Assembly: GCF_012847335.1 (NCBI RefSeq)
Contig: NZ_JABBDX010000001.1
Location: 1 to 64,000 of the forward strand
Reading direction: 5' to 3'
Source: Psychrobacter sp. MF31
GTDB lineage: Bacteria; Pseudomonadota; Gammaproteobacteria; Pseudomonadales; Moraxellaceae
DNA length: 64,000 nucleotides
Shown piece by piece: positions 46,188 through 55,614 of the stretch; the stretch's first letter is position 1, and each line of letters starts with the position of its first letter. The position numbers were made by a program, and so were the translations under genes. A model generated the notes under the pieces. That model was not told the DNA's origin and searched no databases. It worked only from the letters and a program-made list of their open reading frames with translations.

Positions 46188-47981
46188 ATGCGCCATTCTT
46201 ATTCTAAAAAGCCCCAAGAGGTAAAACCGTCTTCAGATGGCATTGCACTCATCCCTATAGCGCCGCCCAAACGCCAAACCTTGCTGCGGTTATTAAGCTA
46301 TCTAAAGCCGTATTGGTGGGCGATTGCGTTAACCATTTTAGGCTTTGCCATCAATGCCGCCACCGAGATTTGGATTGCCAAGCTTTTACAATTTATCACC
46401 GATGCCATCAATAGCAATGACCAAAGTAAGCAAGACTGGTTCCCAGCGCTGATTGTGATTTTATTTTTTGTTCGCGGGGTTGGCAGTTTTTTAGGGAATT
46501 ATTATTCCGCGCTCGTGTCGCGCAATTTGGTTTATGAGCTTCGCGTTGAGATTTTTAACAAACTTTTAAGACTGCCAAGTGCCTTTTATTTGGTCAATCC
46601 TGCCGGAACCATTTCTTCCAAACTGATTTTTGATGTCGAGCAAGTCACCGCCGCCAGCACTGAGTCGATGAAAACGGTACTTCGCGATGGCTTAACCGTC
46701 ATTGGCTTGATTGGCTTTTTGTTTTATAGCAATTGGCGTTTGACGCTCATTTTATTTGTGGTGTTGCCGCCGATTTTGTGGTTGATTCAAAAGGCGTCCA
46801 AGCGCTATTTAAAGTTGTCCAAAGGCATTCAAGAAACGATGGGCGATGTCAGCCACATCACTAATGAGGTCATCGGCGGCTATCACGTGGTCAAAAACTA
46901 TGGCGGTCAAGACTACGAGGCGCGCCGATTTGATGCCAGCTCCAAAAAGAACTTGCGCCAAGGCATGAAAGTGGTCGTGACCAATAGCATCAATACGCCT
47001 GCCGTTCAATTGCTTATGGCAATGGCAATGGCGGTGGTCGTTTGGCTGGCGTTGCGACCGGCAGTGATTGATAACATTTCGGCAGGGGAATTTATCTCGT
47101 ACATTGCTGCCGCAGGGCTTTTGAGCAAGCCGGTTCGCTCGTTAACCGATGTCAACCAAAAATTGCAAAAAGGCATTGCGGCAGGGGAGTCAATATTTGC
47201 GCTGCTTGATGAGCCTGAAGAGCAAGACAGCGGTATTTTAAACCCCGAAATCTTGGGCGCAATCGGCTTTGATGATGTCAGTTTGATTTATCCGGACAAA
47301 ACGGTCGCGCTGCAAGACTTTACCCTTGATATTAAAGCGGGCGAGACTATTGCATTAGTTGGGCGCTCAGGTGCGGGCAAGTCCTCACTGGTTAATTTAC
47401 TGACCCGAACGCTTAGCACGACCACCGGTCAAATTACGATTGATGGTCTGCCGATTGAAGACATCACCTTGCAATGCTTGCGATCACAAATTGCAATGGT
47501 CAATCAGCAAGTTGTTTTATTTAACACCACGGTTTTTAACAATATTGCTTATGGCAGCCTTGCCAATAAATCGCAAGCGGAAGTTGAGCAAGCGGCAAAA
47601 GATGCCTTTGCCCATGAGTTTATTATGCAATTGCCGCAAGGTTATCAAAGCCAAGTGGGGGCAGAGGGGTTGCAATTGTCCGGCGGTCAACGTCAACGGT
47701 TATCCATTGCCCGAGCGCTGCTTAAAGACGCGCCGATTTTGATTTTGGATGAAGCCACAAGCGCCCTTGATAATGAATCAGAGCATTATATTCAAAAAGC
47801 GCTCAATAATGTGATGAAAAACCGAACGACGCTGGTGATTGCGCACCGCTTAACCACTATTGAATCTGCTGATCGAATCGCTGTGATGGACGCTGGTCGC
47901 ATGGTTGAGCTTGGAACGCACGAGGAGCTGATTGCCAAACGTGGCATCTACGCGCAAATGTATGCCCGCGATTTTGAATAA
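46188..47981 (+). CDS. msbA: Lipid A export ABC transporter (flippase)
   Basis: A 597-residue half-transporter that flips core-lipid A across the inner membrane. Six transmembrane helices lie in the first 330 residues. The nucleotide-binding domain has Walker A GRSGAGKSSLVNLL (about 397), the signature LSGGQRQRLSIARALL and Walker B ILILDEATSALD. GAGG lies 6 nt before the ATG. It is followed by lpxK after 18 bp, the conserved msbA-lpxK pair, supporting MsbA over other half-transporters. Confidence 0.94.
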   Translation: MRHSYSKKPQEVKPSSDGIALIPIAPPKRQTLLRLLSYLKPYWWAIALTILGFAINAATEIWIAKLLQFITDAINSNDQSKQDWFPALIVILFFVRGVGSFLGNYYSALVSRNLVYELRVEIFNKLLRLPSAFYLVNPAGTISSKLIFDVEQVTAASTESMKTVLRDGLTVIGLIGFLFYSNWRLTLILFVVLPPILWLIQKASKRYLKLSKGIQETMGDVSHITNEVIGGYHVVKNYGGQDYEARRFDASSKKNLRQGMKVVVTNSINTPAVQLLMAMAMAVVVWLALRPAVIDNISAGEFISYIAAAGLLSKPVRSLTDVNQKLQKGIAAGESIFALLDEPEEQDSGILNPEILGAIGFDDVSLIYPDKTVALQDFTLDIKAGETIALVGRSGAGKSSLVNLLTRTLSTTTGQITIDGLPIEDITLQCLRSQIAMVNQQVVLFNTTVFNNIAYGSLANKSQAEVEQAAKDAFAHEFIMQLPQGYQSQVGAEGLQLSGGQRQRLSIARALLKDAPILILDEATSALDNESEHYIQKALNNVMKNRTTLVIAHRLTTIESADRIAVMDAGRMVELGTHEELIAKRGIYAQMYARDFE

Positions 47982-47999
47982 TGGCGCGAGGAGCAGCAA

Positions 48000-49112
48000 A
48001 TGAGCTTGGAGACGCAACTCACCAACGCTTGGCAAAATAAAGCGATTTGGCTTTGGCTTCTGCTGCCTTTATCTTGGCTTTATGGCGCAATCAGTTGGCT
48101 TCGGCGAAAGCTTTATCAAAGTGGCATTTTTGCAAGCTACCGCGCTCCCGTTCCGGTGATGGTGATTGGCAATATCACCGTTGGGGGCAGTGGCAAAACG
48201 CCTTTAATCATCAGCCTTGTGCAATATCTACAAAAAAAGCAGATTAGCGTTGGCGTGATTAGCCGTGGCTACGGCGGCAATTCAGAAAAAATGCCTATGT
48301 TAGTCACCAAAACCAGCTTGCCCAGTGACGCAGGTGACGAGCCGTGTTTGATTGCAGCGATAACAGGCGCGCCTATTGCCGTTTGTCCCAATCGTAAGCA
48401 AGCGATTGAAACGCTGCTGACGGCGCATCCTGATATTCAGCTGATTATTGCCGATGATGGCTTGCAGCATTTGGCATTGTGCCGCGATATTGAGTGGATA
48501 GTGGTCGATGCGGCGCGCGGCTTTGGCAACAAGCAGCTGCTACCAACCGGATTTTTGCGCGAGCCATTGTCACGATTAAAAGATGCCACCGTCATTTATC
48601 ATCAAAAACCGAATGCTACTATCAGCAGTAAAAAAAACATTAATGATAAGCTGACGATGACCTTGCTTCCGAGTCAGTTGGTTCCGGTTTTAGCGTTATC
48701 CGATATGACGATTGCCACTCAAAATAACTTACTTCAGCAATTACCACCAAATATGGGCGATAGCGTTTATGCCGTCAGTGGTATCGGTTATCCCAAACGT
48801 TTTTTTAATACCTTAACCGCCTTGGGATTTAGCGTGATTGAGCAGCCATTTCCTGATCATCACGATTTTAGCTTGGCTGATTTGTACCAATTTGAGCAGC
48901 AACCGATAGTGATCACCAGTAAAGATGCCATAAAAATCCGTGTGTTATTATTAAGAACTCTGCAAAGCCATCAGAACAATCCAGCAGAATTAACCAAGCT
49001 CTTAGCGCTGATTGAACGACTTTGGGAACTTCCCGTTACGGCTAAATTAAGCCCAAACTGCTATGATGTTTTGCAAAAAGAACTGTCAGCTTTTTCTATC
49101 ACCTTAACTTAA
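48000..49112 (+). CDS. lpxK: Tetraacyldisaccharide 4'-kinase
   Basis: 370 residues. It phosphorylates the lipid A precursor disaccharide on the inner membrane. An N-terminal membrane-anchoring helix (WLWLLLPLSWLYGAISWLRR) precedes the P-loop NITVGGSGKTPLIISLV, with the family motifs ISRGYGG, DDGLQHLALCRDIEWIVVDAARGFGNKQLLPTGFLREPL and FPDHHDFSLADL (hydrolase-type His-Asp). GAGGAG lies before the ATG. Part of msbA-lpxK-kdsB. Confidence 0.95.
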   Translation: MSLETQLTNAWQNKAIWLWLLLPLSWLYGAISWLRRKLYQSGIFASYRAPVPVMVIGNITVGGSGKTPLIISLVQYLQKKQISVGVISRGYGGNSEKMPMLVTKTSLPSDAGDEPCLIAAITGAPIAVCPNRKQAIETLLTAHPDIQLIIADDGLQHLALCRDIEWIVVDAARGFGNKQLLPTGFLREPLSRLKDATVIYHQKPNATISSKKNINDKLTMTLLPSQLVPVLALSDMTIATQNNLLQQLPPNMGDSVYAVSGIGYPKRFFNTLTALGFSVIEQPFPDHHDFSLADLYQFEQQPIVITSKDAIKIRVLLLRTLQSHQNNPAELTKLLALIERLWELPVTAKLSPNCYDVLQKELSAFSITLT

Positions 49113-49133
49113 AACCTTTCATCGGAGCGGCTG

Positions 49134-49979
49134 ATGACAACCAAAGCGCCAACCAACAAAGCGCCAACCAACAAAGCAATAGCCAAAACGCATATCGTCA
49201 TTCCGGCACGCTTCCAAAGCTCGCGCCTCCCTGGAAAGCCGCTACTTGATATTCACGGCAAGCCCATGATTTTATGGGTGGCGCAAAAAGCGCAAATGGC
49301 AGATTTTGCTGATGATTTGTGCATTGCCACCGATGATGATCGCATCGCCAATGTTTGCCGCAATTTCGGATTTGACGTTGTGATGACCAAAGACAGTCAC
49401 GCGACTGGAACAGACAGGCTTGCTGAAGTTGCCGCGATCAAAGGTTGGAGTGATAATGATATCGTCATTAACATGCAAGGCGATGAGCCGCTTGTCCCGC
49501 CGCTGTTACTTGCTCAAGTTCAATCGCTGCTCATCAACGATAACGATAGCGTGATGGCAACGCTTTATGAGCCGATTGAGAATAAAGACAGCTTTTTACG
49601 ACCGTCTGTGGTGAAAGTCGTGAAGGCAAACATTCATCAAAACGAGCGCGCGTTGTACTTTAGCCGAGCGCCAATTCCATGCGATCGTGATAACGTTATG
49701 GGACTAAAATCTGCCGCCAGCGTTCCCAAAAATGCTTATCGCCATCTTGGGCTTTATGCGTATCGCGTCAGCTTATTAAAGCAGTTTGTCACTTGGGAGC
49801 AAACCCCGCTTGAGGTGCTTGAAAGCTTAGAGCAGCTGCGCATTTTAGAACATGGCGGTCAAATTGCCATTGCTAAGGCCAAAAAACAGCTTCCTGCAGG
49901 CGTGGATACGGCTGAGGATTTGGCAAGGCTTAATGCGATGCCACTTGCCAAGTTTTTAAGTGTTGTTCAAGAAAAATAG
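49134..49979 (+). CDS. kdsB: 3-deoxy-manno-octulosonate (Kdo) cytidylyltransferase
   Basis: 281 residues. It activates Kdo with CTP for lipopolysaccharide core synthesis. The motifs are [63 protein letters not shown] and [11 protein letters not shown]. The N-terminus has an additional approximately 18 residues containing a perfect duplication (KAPTN twice, encoded by a 15-bp tandem repeat). It lies 21 bp after lpxK. Confidence 0.95.
   Translation: MTTKAPTNKAPTNKAIAKTHIVIPARFQSSRLPGKPLLDIHGKPMILWVAQKAQMADFADDLCIATDDDRIANVCRNFGFDVVMTKDSHATGTDRLAEVAAIKGWSDNDIVINMQGDEPLVPPLLLAQVQSLLINDNDSVMATLYEPIENKDSFLRPSVVKVVKANIHQNERALYFSRAPIPCDRDNVMGLKSAASVPKNAYRHLGLYAYRVSLLKQFVTWEQTPLEVLESLEQLRILEHGGQIAIAKAKKQLPAGVDTAEDLARLNAMPLAKFLSVVQEK
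49143..49172 (+). repeat. Two perfect 15-bp tandem copies at the start of kdsB
   Basis: The unit AAAGCGCCAACCAAC occurs twice in tandem (49143-49157 and 49158-49172), and AAAGC starts a third. The unit is a multiple of 3, so copy-number change would add or remove five residues without frameshift. Confidence 0.9.
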
Positions 49980-50008
49980 CTTCAGTAAAATTTGGAAACA
50001 GAGCTGAT

Positions 50009-51109
50009 ATGCAAAACCAAGCCGCCCCAACCAGCGCCATCTACTTTGCGCCATTACTGCCCTGGCAGAGCACGCTTTGGGAGCAAATGACCACGCGCGC
50101 GCAGCATCCTGATAAGCCGCTACCGCACGCGATGCTTGCGGCCGGAATGAGTGGGTTAGGCAAGCGCGCGTTTATTTGGCGGCTAACCGCTTGGCTGCTT
50201 TGCAATCAGCGCGGCAATCATCCAATGGGCGCTTGTGGTCATTGCGAAAGCTGTCATTGGCTCAAATCAGGAACGCACCCTAATTTGCAAGTACTGCCGC
50301 GTGCCAGTTTACCTTGTGATCCTCAAGAACCTGTAACAACGACCAACGATGACAGTAGCAAAAAAGTCACCAAGCCCAAAGACAGCACCATCAAAGTTGA
50401 TGATATCCGCGCCATTCAGCCGTTTATTTATCAAGGTGGTCAAGGGCTAAAAATTTGCGTCATTGACAACGCTGAGCAAATGACGATCGCTGCGGCAAAT
50501 GCGCTGCTAAAAACGCTTGAAGAACCGCAATCGTTTGTACATTTATTACTCATTACCGATTTCAAAGCCAAGTTATTACCGACCATCAACAGCCGATTGC
50601 AGCAGCTTCCCATTCAGCGTATCGACCCTGAGGTTGCGCTAGATTTTGTTCAGCGCAGCCTAGGTGGTGTCATTCAAAAAGAAGCGGTAAATTCAGCTCA
50701 AATTCAGCAGCTGCTTACGATTTCTCGCGGTGCGCCACTATCAGCAATGACGCTTGCGCAATCACCTTGGTATGGCAAGCGCGCGCTTTGGTTAACCACT
50801 TGGCAAGCTTTATTTAGTAACAAGCGTAGCGCGATTGCCGCGAGCGATTATTGGCAAAAAGAGGTTAGCCTAACTGACTTTATTCAATTGTCAGAATTGA
50901 TGATTGGCGATATTCAAAGCTGTTTACTTAGCTTGCCCGTGCTTCAGCAAGACATTGATTTTCAATCTGTTTTACAACATCATCAACCAAGCTTTGATGA
51001 CATTTCTGCGCTATTATCAGAACTGAATGCCATAAAAATTGCCCTTCAACAAAATGTGCAAGAAAAAGTCGCTTATGATAAGCTGATGGCGCAATTGGCA
51101 GCGTTTTAA
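50009..51109 (+). CDS. holB: DNA polymerase III subunit delta prime
   Basis: A 366-residue clamp-loader subunit of the AAA+ fold. A P-loop variant GMSGLGKRAFIWRL is followed by a four-cysteine zinc module (CNQRGNHPMGACGHCESCHW) and the SRH region IKVDDIRAIQPFIYQGG, NAEQMTIAAANALLKTLEEP and SRLQQLPI. An insertion of about 20 residues (PCDPQEPVTTTNDDSSKK) after the zinc module is unusual. The following gene is pilZ, the usual holB-pilZ order, though tmk is not adjacent. Confidence 0.92.
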   Translation: MQNQAAPTSAIYFAPLLPWQSTLWEQMTTRAQHPDKPLPHAMLAAGMSGLGKRAFIWRLTAWLLCNQRGNHPMGACGHCESCHWLKSGTHPNLQVLPRASLPCDPQEPVTTTNDDSSKKVTKPKDSTIKVDDIRAIQPFIYQGGQGLKICVIDNAEQMTIAAANALLKTLEEPQSFVHLLLITDFKAKLLPTINSRLQQLPIQRIDPEVALDFVQRSLGGVIQKEAVNSAQIQQLLTISRGAPLSAMTLAQSPWYGKRALWLTTWQALFSNKRSAIAASDYWQKEVSLTDFIQLSELMIGDIQSCLLSLPVLQQDIDFQSVLQHHQPSFDDISALLSELNAIKIALQQNVQEKVAYDKLMAQLAAF

Positions 51110-51159
51110 GCCGTTAATAAATTTGATTGTCAAATCATAAAATAACCCTAAAGGAGTAA

Positions 51160-51510
51160 ATGATGGCAATGCCGGGTCGCGGCGGGGTGCTTACCTGCCA
51201 TATTGAAGACATTCCAACACTTTACGCCAGCTATTTGTCTTTTGTAGACAATGGCGCGTTATTTGTACCCTCAGAGCGACCGCAAACGCTTGGCGCAGAG
51301 GTTTTTATTGCCGTCACGCTTCCAGGATCAAGCGAGCGCTTACCCATGAATGGCAAAGTGGTTTGGATCAATCATAAATCCCAAGCCAACCGTCCTGCTG
51401 GGTTTGCGGTTCAAATTGGCACGGATGTGGCAGGACTTAAGATCAAAAATGAAGTTGAGCGCTTACTTGCTGGTAAAACAGAAGGGCTACAAGCGACGTA
51501 TACCATGTGA
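51160..51510 (+). CDS. pilZ: PilZ domain protein, type IV pilus biogenesis
   Basis: 116 residues, single PilZ beta-barrel. It opens MPGRGGVLTCHIEDIPTLY and has SERPQTLGAEVFIAVTLP and VVWINHK. The c-di-GMP-binding RxxxR and [D/N]xSxxG motifs are not visible, as in Pseudomonas aeruginosa PilZ, which does not bind the nucleotide and instead works through FimX and PilB. GGAG lies before ATGATG. Its location after holB matches the pilZ locus. Confidence 0.9.
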   Translation: MMAMPGRGGVLTCHIEDIPTLYASYLSFVDNGALFVPSERPQTLGAEVFIAVTLPGSSERLPMNGKVVWINHKSQANRPAGFAVQIGTDVAGLKIKNEVERLLAGKTEGLQATYTM

Positions 51511-51542
51511 TATTCCTCTATATTTTTAGCCTAAAAATAACG

Positions 51543-51578
51543 CAAAAAAAGTGGGCGATAGTTTTGCCCACTTTTTAT
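51543..51578. terminator. Bidirectional terminator between pilZ and the thiolase gene
   Basis: AAAAAGTGGGC and GCCCACTTTTT form a perfect 11-bp stem around a 9-nt loop, flanked by A and T runs. It serves convergent genes ending at 51510 and 51617. Confidence 0.85.
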
Positions 51579-51616
51579 AGTTAATCGTGATGAGTCATGA
51601 CTTAATTAGCGACTAC

Positions 51617-53644
51617 TTATTTTTCCAAGATACAAGTCACGCCTTGACCGCCAGCGGCGCAAATCGAAATTAGCGCTCGACCTGAGCCTTTTTGGTCTAA
51701 AAGCTTGGCAGCCGTGGCTAAAATGCGACCGCCTGTAGCGGCAAACGGGTGACCCGCGGCAAGTGATGAACCATTAACGTTAAGCTTATCGCGATCAATG
51801 CTACCAAGCGGCGCATCAAGCCCTAAGCGCTCTTTACAAAAGGTCTCATCTTCCCAAGCGGCAAGCGTGGACAGTACTTGTGAGGCAAAGGCTTCATGAA
51901 TTTCATAAAAATCAAAGTCTTGTAAGCTAAGTCCTGCGCGCTCAAGCATTCTTGGAACGGCGTAAGCGGGCGCCATTAAAAGACCTTCTTTTTCACCCGA
52001 TTTGCCAATAAAGTCGACGGCAGCGGTTTCTTGATGGGTGATATAGGCTAACGCCTTAAGTCCGCGAGCTTCTGCCCAGTCCTCATTAGCCAGCAGCACA
52101 ACCGACGCGCCATCGGTCAGCGGCGTTGAGTTTGCTGCGGTCATCGTTGGGTTGGCGTTATCTTTACCAAACGCAGGCTTTAATTTGCCCATTTTTTCAA
52201 GAGTTGAGTCAGGGCGCAGGTTGTCATCACGCGTCAAACCCTTGTAAGGGGTAATTAAGTCGTCAAAAAAGCCGTCATCGTAAGCGCGAGCGAGATTTTT
52301 ATGGCTGTTAAATGCAAGCTTATCTTGGTTCTCGCGGCTGATGTTCCACTCTAAAGTTGTAATGGCTTGGTGCTCACCCATCGACAGCCCCGTTCTTGGC
52401 TCACCATTTTGTGGGGTGTCAATCAGCTCTTTTGGGTTTAGGCTTAACAGTGCTTTTAAGCGCTCTTTGTTGTTTTTGGCAGCCCCTAGTTTTAAGATAA
52501 CTTTACGAAGCCCATCACCAATGGCAATTGGCGCATCTGAGGTGGTATCCACGCCGCCGGTGATCGCTGAGTCGATGATGCCAAGGGCAATTTTGTTTGC
52601 CGATGCAAACGTTGCTTGCAATCCGGTTGCGCAAGCTTGCGAGATATCATAAGCGGGCGTGTGCGGGTCAAGAGCAGTATTGAGCGCGGACTCGCGAGTT
52701 AAGTTTAAATCGCGGCTGAGCTTTAACACCGCGCCTGCAACCACTTCACCGACTTTTTCGTCTTGCAAATTAAAGCGCTCAATCAAGCCATTAAGCGCGG
52801 CGGTAAGCATATCAATGTTACTGGCATCACTATAAGCGCCATTTGAGCGGGCAAATGGAATGCGGTTACCGCCAATGATGGCAACGCGGTGCTGACCGGA
52901 AATTAGTTTGCTTGGTGCTGAGTTTTGTTTTTGAGTATTTGTTTTAGCGGCTTTGTTGTCTTGGCTATCTTCTTGATCGTCTTGTTGATTTTGCTCAGCT
53001 TTTTCGCCGTTATCTTGATTGTCATCGCTTTGGGCGTTATCAGTTTTTGACGTTGAAGCTTCGTTATTGTCGGCGTCACTGGCTTTTTTATCAGCTTTGT
53101 TTTGATCTGATTTTGACCCTTCTTTTTGATCATCATTTAAATTTTCTTGCAATTCGGAAACGCCTGTTTGCTGACCTTCCGTAGTTGCCTCATTTTGATT
53201 TTTAGAATCTTGCTCTTGTTGGTCTTGAGCATTGTCTTTTGATTGGCTATCAGGTTTAGTAGCGTCTTGGTCTTGGTCTTGGTCTTGGTCTTGGTTACGG
53301 GTTACTGATTTTGAAACGTTATCCGCATTTTCATCACTTGATGCTGCGGTTACTTTGGTGTCATCAGTCGCTGTGTCTTCTTGTTTTTCGCGAGCGAGGT
53401 CATCAGCAAGGCGTGCTTTTTTGGCGGCATCGCTGTCATCGTCATTATTGTTTTGGTTAACCGGATTGCCATCTGCGTCAACGATTGCCGTGGCGCGGGC
53501 AAGCTCAGCAATAGAGTCAAAATGCGCGTCAGTATCTTGGTCGTTATTTTGCGCAGTGTTCAGCTCATTTTGATAATCTGAAGCAGGTTCTGAGCCTTTT
53601 AATACCGTAGTTTCAACGATTGGGCTATTTTTTTTATCGCTCAT
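51617..53644 (-). CDS. Acetyl-CoA acetyltransferase (thiolase) with a long disordered N-terminus
   Basis: 675 residues. The last 427 form a complete thiolase: catalytic Cys338 in DISQACATGLQA, His583 in EIHEAFASQ, His632 in NGSSLAAGHPFAATGGR and Cys662 in SICAAGGQGV. It is FadI/FadA2-like and could either cleave or condense acyl-CoA. Residues 1-245 are unlike any thiolase and consist almost wholly of Asp, Asn, Gln, Ser, Lys and Glu, including a (QD)5 run from a hexanucleotide repeat. The start has an AAGGAC site 8 nt upstream, and no ATG/RBS pair was found next to the enzyme core. It is divergent from the FabG gene. Confidence 0.9.
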   Translation of the reverse strand: MSDKKNSPIVETTVLKGSEPASDYQNELNTAQNNDQDTDAHFDSIAELARATAIVDADGNPVNQNNNDDDSDAAKKARLADDLAREKQEDTATDDTKVTAASSDENADNVSKSVTRNQDQDQDQDQDATKPDSQSKDNAQDQQEQDSKNQNEATTEGQQTGVSELQENLNDDQKEGSKSDQNKADKKASDADNNEASTSKTDNAQSDDNQDNGEKAEQNQQDDQEDSQDNKAAKTNTQKQNSAPSKLISGQHRVAIIGGNRIPFARSNGAYSDASNIDMLTAALNGLIERFNLQDEKVGEVVAGAVLKLSRDLNLTRESALNTALDPHTPAYDISQACATGLQATFASANKIALGIIDSAITGGVDTTSDAPIAIGDGLRKVILKLGAAKNNKERLKALLSLNPKELIDTPQNGEPRTGLSMGEHQAITTLEWNISRENQDKLAFNSHKNLARAYDDGFFDDLITPYKGLTRDDNLRPDSTLEKMGKLKPAFGKDNANPTMTAANSTPLTDGASVVLLANEDWAEARGLKALAYITHQETAAVDFIGKSGEKEGLLMAPAYAVPRMLERAGLSLQDFDFYEIHEAFASQVLSTLAAWEDETFCKERLGLDAPLGSIDRDKLNVNGSSLAAGHPFAATGGRILATAAKLLDQKGSGRALISICAAGGQGVTCILEK
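53265..53294 (-). repeat. Five perfect copies of a hexanucleotide inside the thiolase gene
   Basis: TCTTGG occurs five times in tandem (53265-53294), read on the minus strand as CCAAGA and encoding alternating Gln-Asp. The 6-bp unit preserves the frame, so copy-number change would alter only the length of the disordered tail. Confidence 0.95.
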
Positions 53645-54213
53645 TATAGTGTCCTTAAAAATTTATCAACTTTAATTATTGGTGTTTTGCAAATCGTAAA
53701 TCGATTTTTAGAGTGAGAAAAATCTTCTCTATCATAATCAAATTTTTTGCGACTTATTGTATGTCTTTAGCAAATCAGACCGCGGATTTATCAGCAGTTC
53801 AGTGAATGGCTATTTTAATTTATAATAATAAGTTATGAAAATCTTAAAAAATAATAACCATATTGAAATATTTTAGCATAAGCGCTAAGCTGATTAAGGC
53901 AAACAAGGTCATAAAAAAATAACTTGGCAGGTGACAAATCAGGCTGGACAAAGCAAGAAGGAACGCTGCAAAATCTATCAAAAGCAAAGCTTAATTGGCG
54001 AGATCGCTTTGATTTAAAATTACTTTGATTAAAAATCAGTTTGATTAAAGAGCGCTTTGATTAAAAAGTACTTAAATTAAATCACAAAAATTAAGTTACT
54101 AAATCGCAATAAAGTGGCAGCAAGCTATTCTTTATAATTGTTGGTTAGCTTGCCTTTATTACCGCCTATTTATAATAATTTATTTATAACAACTAACGCA
54201 TTAGGAAAAAATT
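53645..54213. promoter_or_regulatory. Divergent control region with 16-bp tandem repeats
   Basis: 569 bp between the thiolase and FabG genes, AT-rich, no credible gene. The notable content is the tandem array at 54005-54084. Promoters for both genes must lie here, but none stood out. The AGGA site for the FabG gene is at 54205-54208. Confidence 0.5.
54005..54084 (+). repeat. Array of five degenerate 16-bp tandem repeats
   Basis: TTTGATTA-like cores start at 54008, 54024, 54040, 54056 and (degenerate) 54072, exactly 16 bp apart. Flanking bases suggest a 48-bp higher-order period: units one and four begin CGC and units two and five begin TAC. The array lies about 130-210 bp upstream of the FabG start codon and may be regulator-binding sites. 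Confidence 0.8.
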
Positions 54214-55614
54214 ATGTCAGACCGTTATGGTGATTTTGTTCAGTCCTCAATCGGCAAAAAAGTGGCAAAAAATCTTGGTTTGCCGCTTCCTGTCGAGCTT
54301 GAGCGTTTTGAAAGTGGTCAGCGTTTGGTTCGCGGTAGTGTGCTGATAGGTCGCGCTAAGGGTGACGATCAAAGCTTAAGCTCTGCTGCTGCCAACATTT
54401 TATCGCAGCTTCAAGCAGAAGTTTTTGCAAATGCAGACGATAGCGTCAAAAGTGCGCTTGATGATGCGGGCATTTCAGCAAAACCCGTTGCAGATGATGA
54501 TACCAAATTCAAAGTGCTACTTTTTGATGCCAGTAATGTCAAAAACACAGAAGATTTAAAGCAAGTTTACGAATTTTTTCACAAAGTTGCGCGCCGAGTC
54601 CAAGTTTCAGGACGCGTGATTGTTTTAGGAAGACCGCCTGAAGCCTTTGATGATATTGAAGCGGCGTTGTCACAGCGGGCGCTTGAAGGCTTTGTGCGCT
54701 CGGTAGGAAAAGAGTTTAAGCGCGGCATCACCGCCCAATTAATTTATGTAGCAAAAGGTGCTGAGCAAAATATTGACTCAACCTTGCGCTTTTTTACCTC
54801 GGCGCGATCAGCTTATGTGTCAGGGCAAGTGGTACGCGTTGGCGCAGGCAGTCATCTTGAGGTGGATTGGACGCAGCCGCTCAAAGGCAAAACCATGTTG
54901 GTTACGGGCGCCAGTCGCGGCATTGGCGAATCAATTGCCAAAGTGCTGGCTCGTGAGGGCGCTCATGTGATCGGTCTTGATGTTGAAAATCAAAAAGGCG
55001 ACTTAAAAACAGTGATGGATGAGCTTAAAGGTACCGCGCTTTTTGTGGATATTACCAGCAACGATGCGGGTGAAAAAATTGCTGAAGCGGCAAAAGCTGC
55101 AGGCGGTCTTGATGCCATCATTCATAATGCCGGAATCACCCGCGATAAAACGCTTGCCAATATGGATGAGCAAAAGTGGGATTTGGTCATTAACATTAAC
55201 CTTGCCAGCATCGCTAAAATCAATCGCTATTTGCTCGACAATAACGTATTAAATAAAGATGCTAGAATCGTTTGTGTGTCATCCATTTCAGGGATTGCCG
55301 GTAACATGGGTCAGACCAATTATGCGACCTCAAAAGCGGGCGTGATTGGGCTGGTTAATGCCACAGCAAAACAGCTTGAAAGCAAGGATAACGGCATGAC
55401 CATCAATGCCGTTGCTCCAGGATTTATCGAAACCTCGATGACCGAAGCCATTCCTTTTGCCATTCGTGAAGCGGGTCGCCGAATGAACTCACTAAGTCAA
55501 GGCGGATTGCCAATTGACGTCGCTGAAACCATTGCTTGGCTTGCGTCTCCTGCCTCAGGCGGATTAAATGGCAATATCGTTCGCGTTTGCGGTCAAAGCT
55601 TGCTTGGTGCTTAA
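54214..55614 (+). CDS. High-molecular-weight 3-oxoacyl-ACP/CoA reductase (FabG4-type)
   Basis: 466 residues with two domains. The N-terminal approximately 210 residues form a flavodoxin-like domain without the cofactor motif. The C-terminal half is a full short-chain dehydrogenase: TGASRGIG (231-238) for the nucleotide, NAG (305-307), Ser357 and the YATSK motif with Tyr370 and Lys374. This architecture is that of Mycobacterium tuberculosis FabG4 (about 450 residues), which reduces 3-oxoacyl-CoA using NADH. AGGA lies upstream of the ATG. It sits between a thiolase and a MaoC dehydratase, the same neighbours as FabG4. Confidence 0.9.
   Translation: MSDRYGDFVQSSIGKKVAKNLGLPLPVELERFESGQRLVRGSVLIGRAKGDDQSLSSAAANILSQLQAEVFANADDSVKSALDDAGISAKPVADDDTKFKVLLFDASNVKNTEDLKQVYEFFHKVARRVQVSGRVIVLGRPPEAFDDIEAALSQRALEGFVRSVGKEFKRGITAQLIYVAKGAEQNIDSTLRFFTSARSAYVSGQVVRVGAGSHLEVDWTQPLKGKTMLVTGASRGIGESIAKVLAREGAHVIGLDVENQKGDLKTVMDELKGTALFVDITSNDAGEKIAEAAKAAGGLDAIIHNAGITRDKTLANMDEQKWDLVININLASIAKINRYLLDNNVLNKDARIVCVSSISGIAGNMGQTNYATSKAGVIGLVNATAKQLESKDNGMTINAVAPGFIETSMTEAIPFAIREAGRRMNSLSQGGLPIDVAETIAWLASPASGGLNGNIVRVCGQSLLGA

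Noticed and set aside
53232-53573. 113-codon plus-strand frame with repeated Trp-Ser
   Set aside because: It is the antisense of the Gln-Asp repeat in the thiolase tail; no ribosome-binding site or family features.
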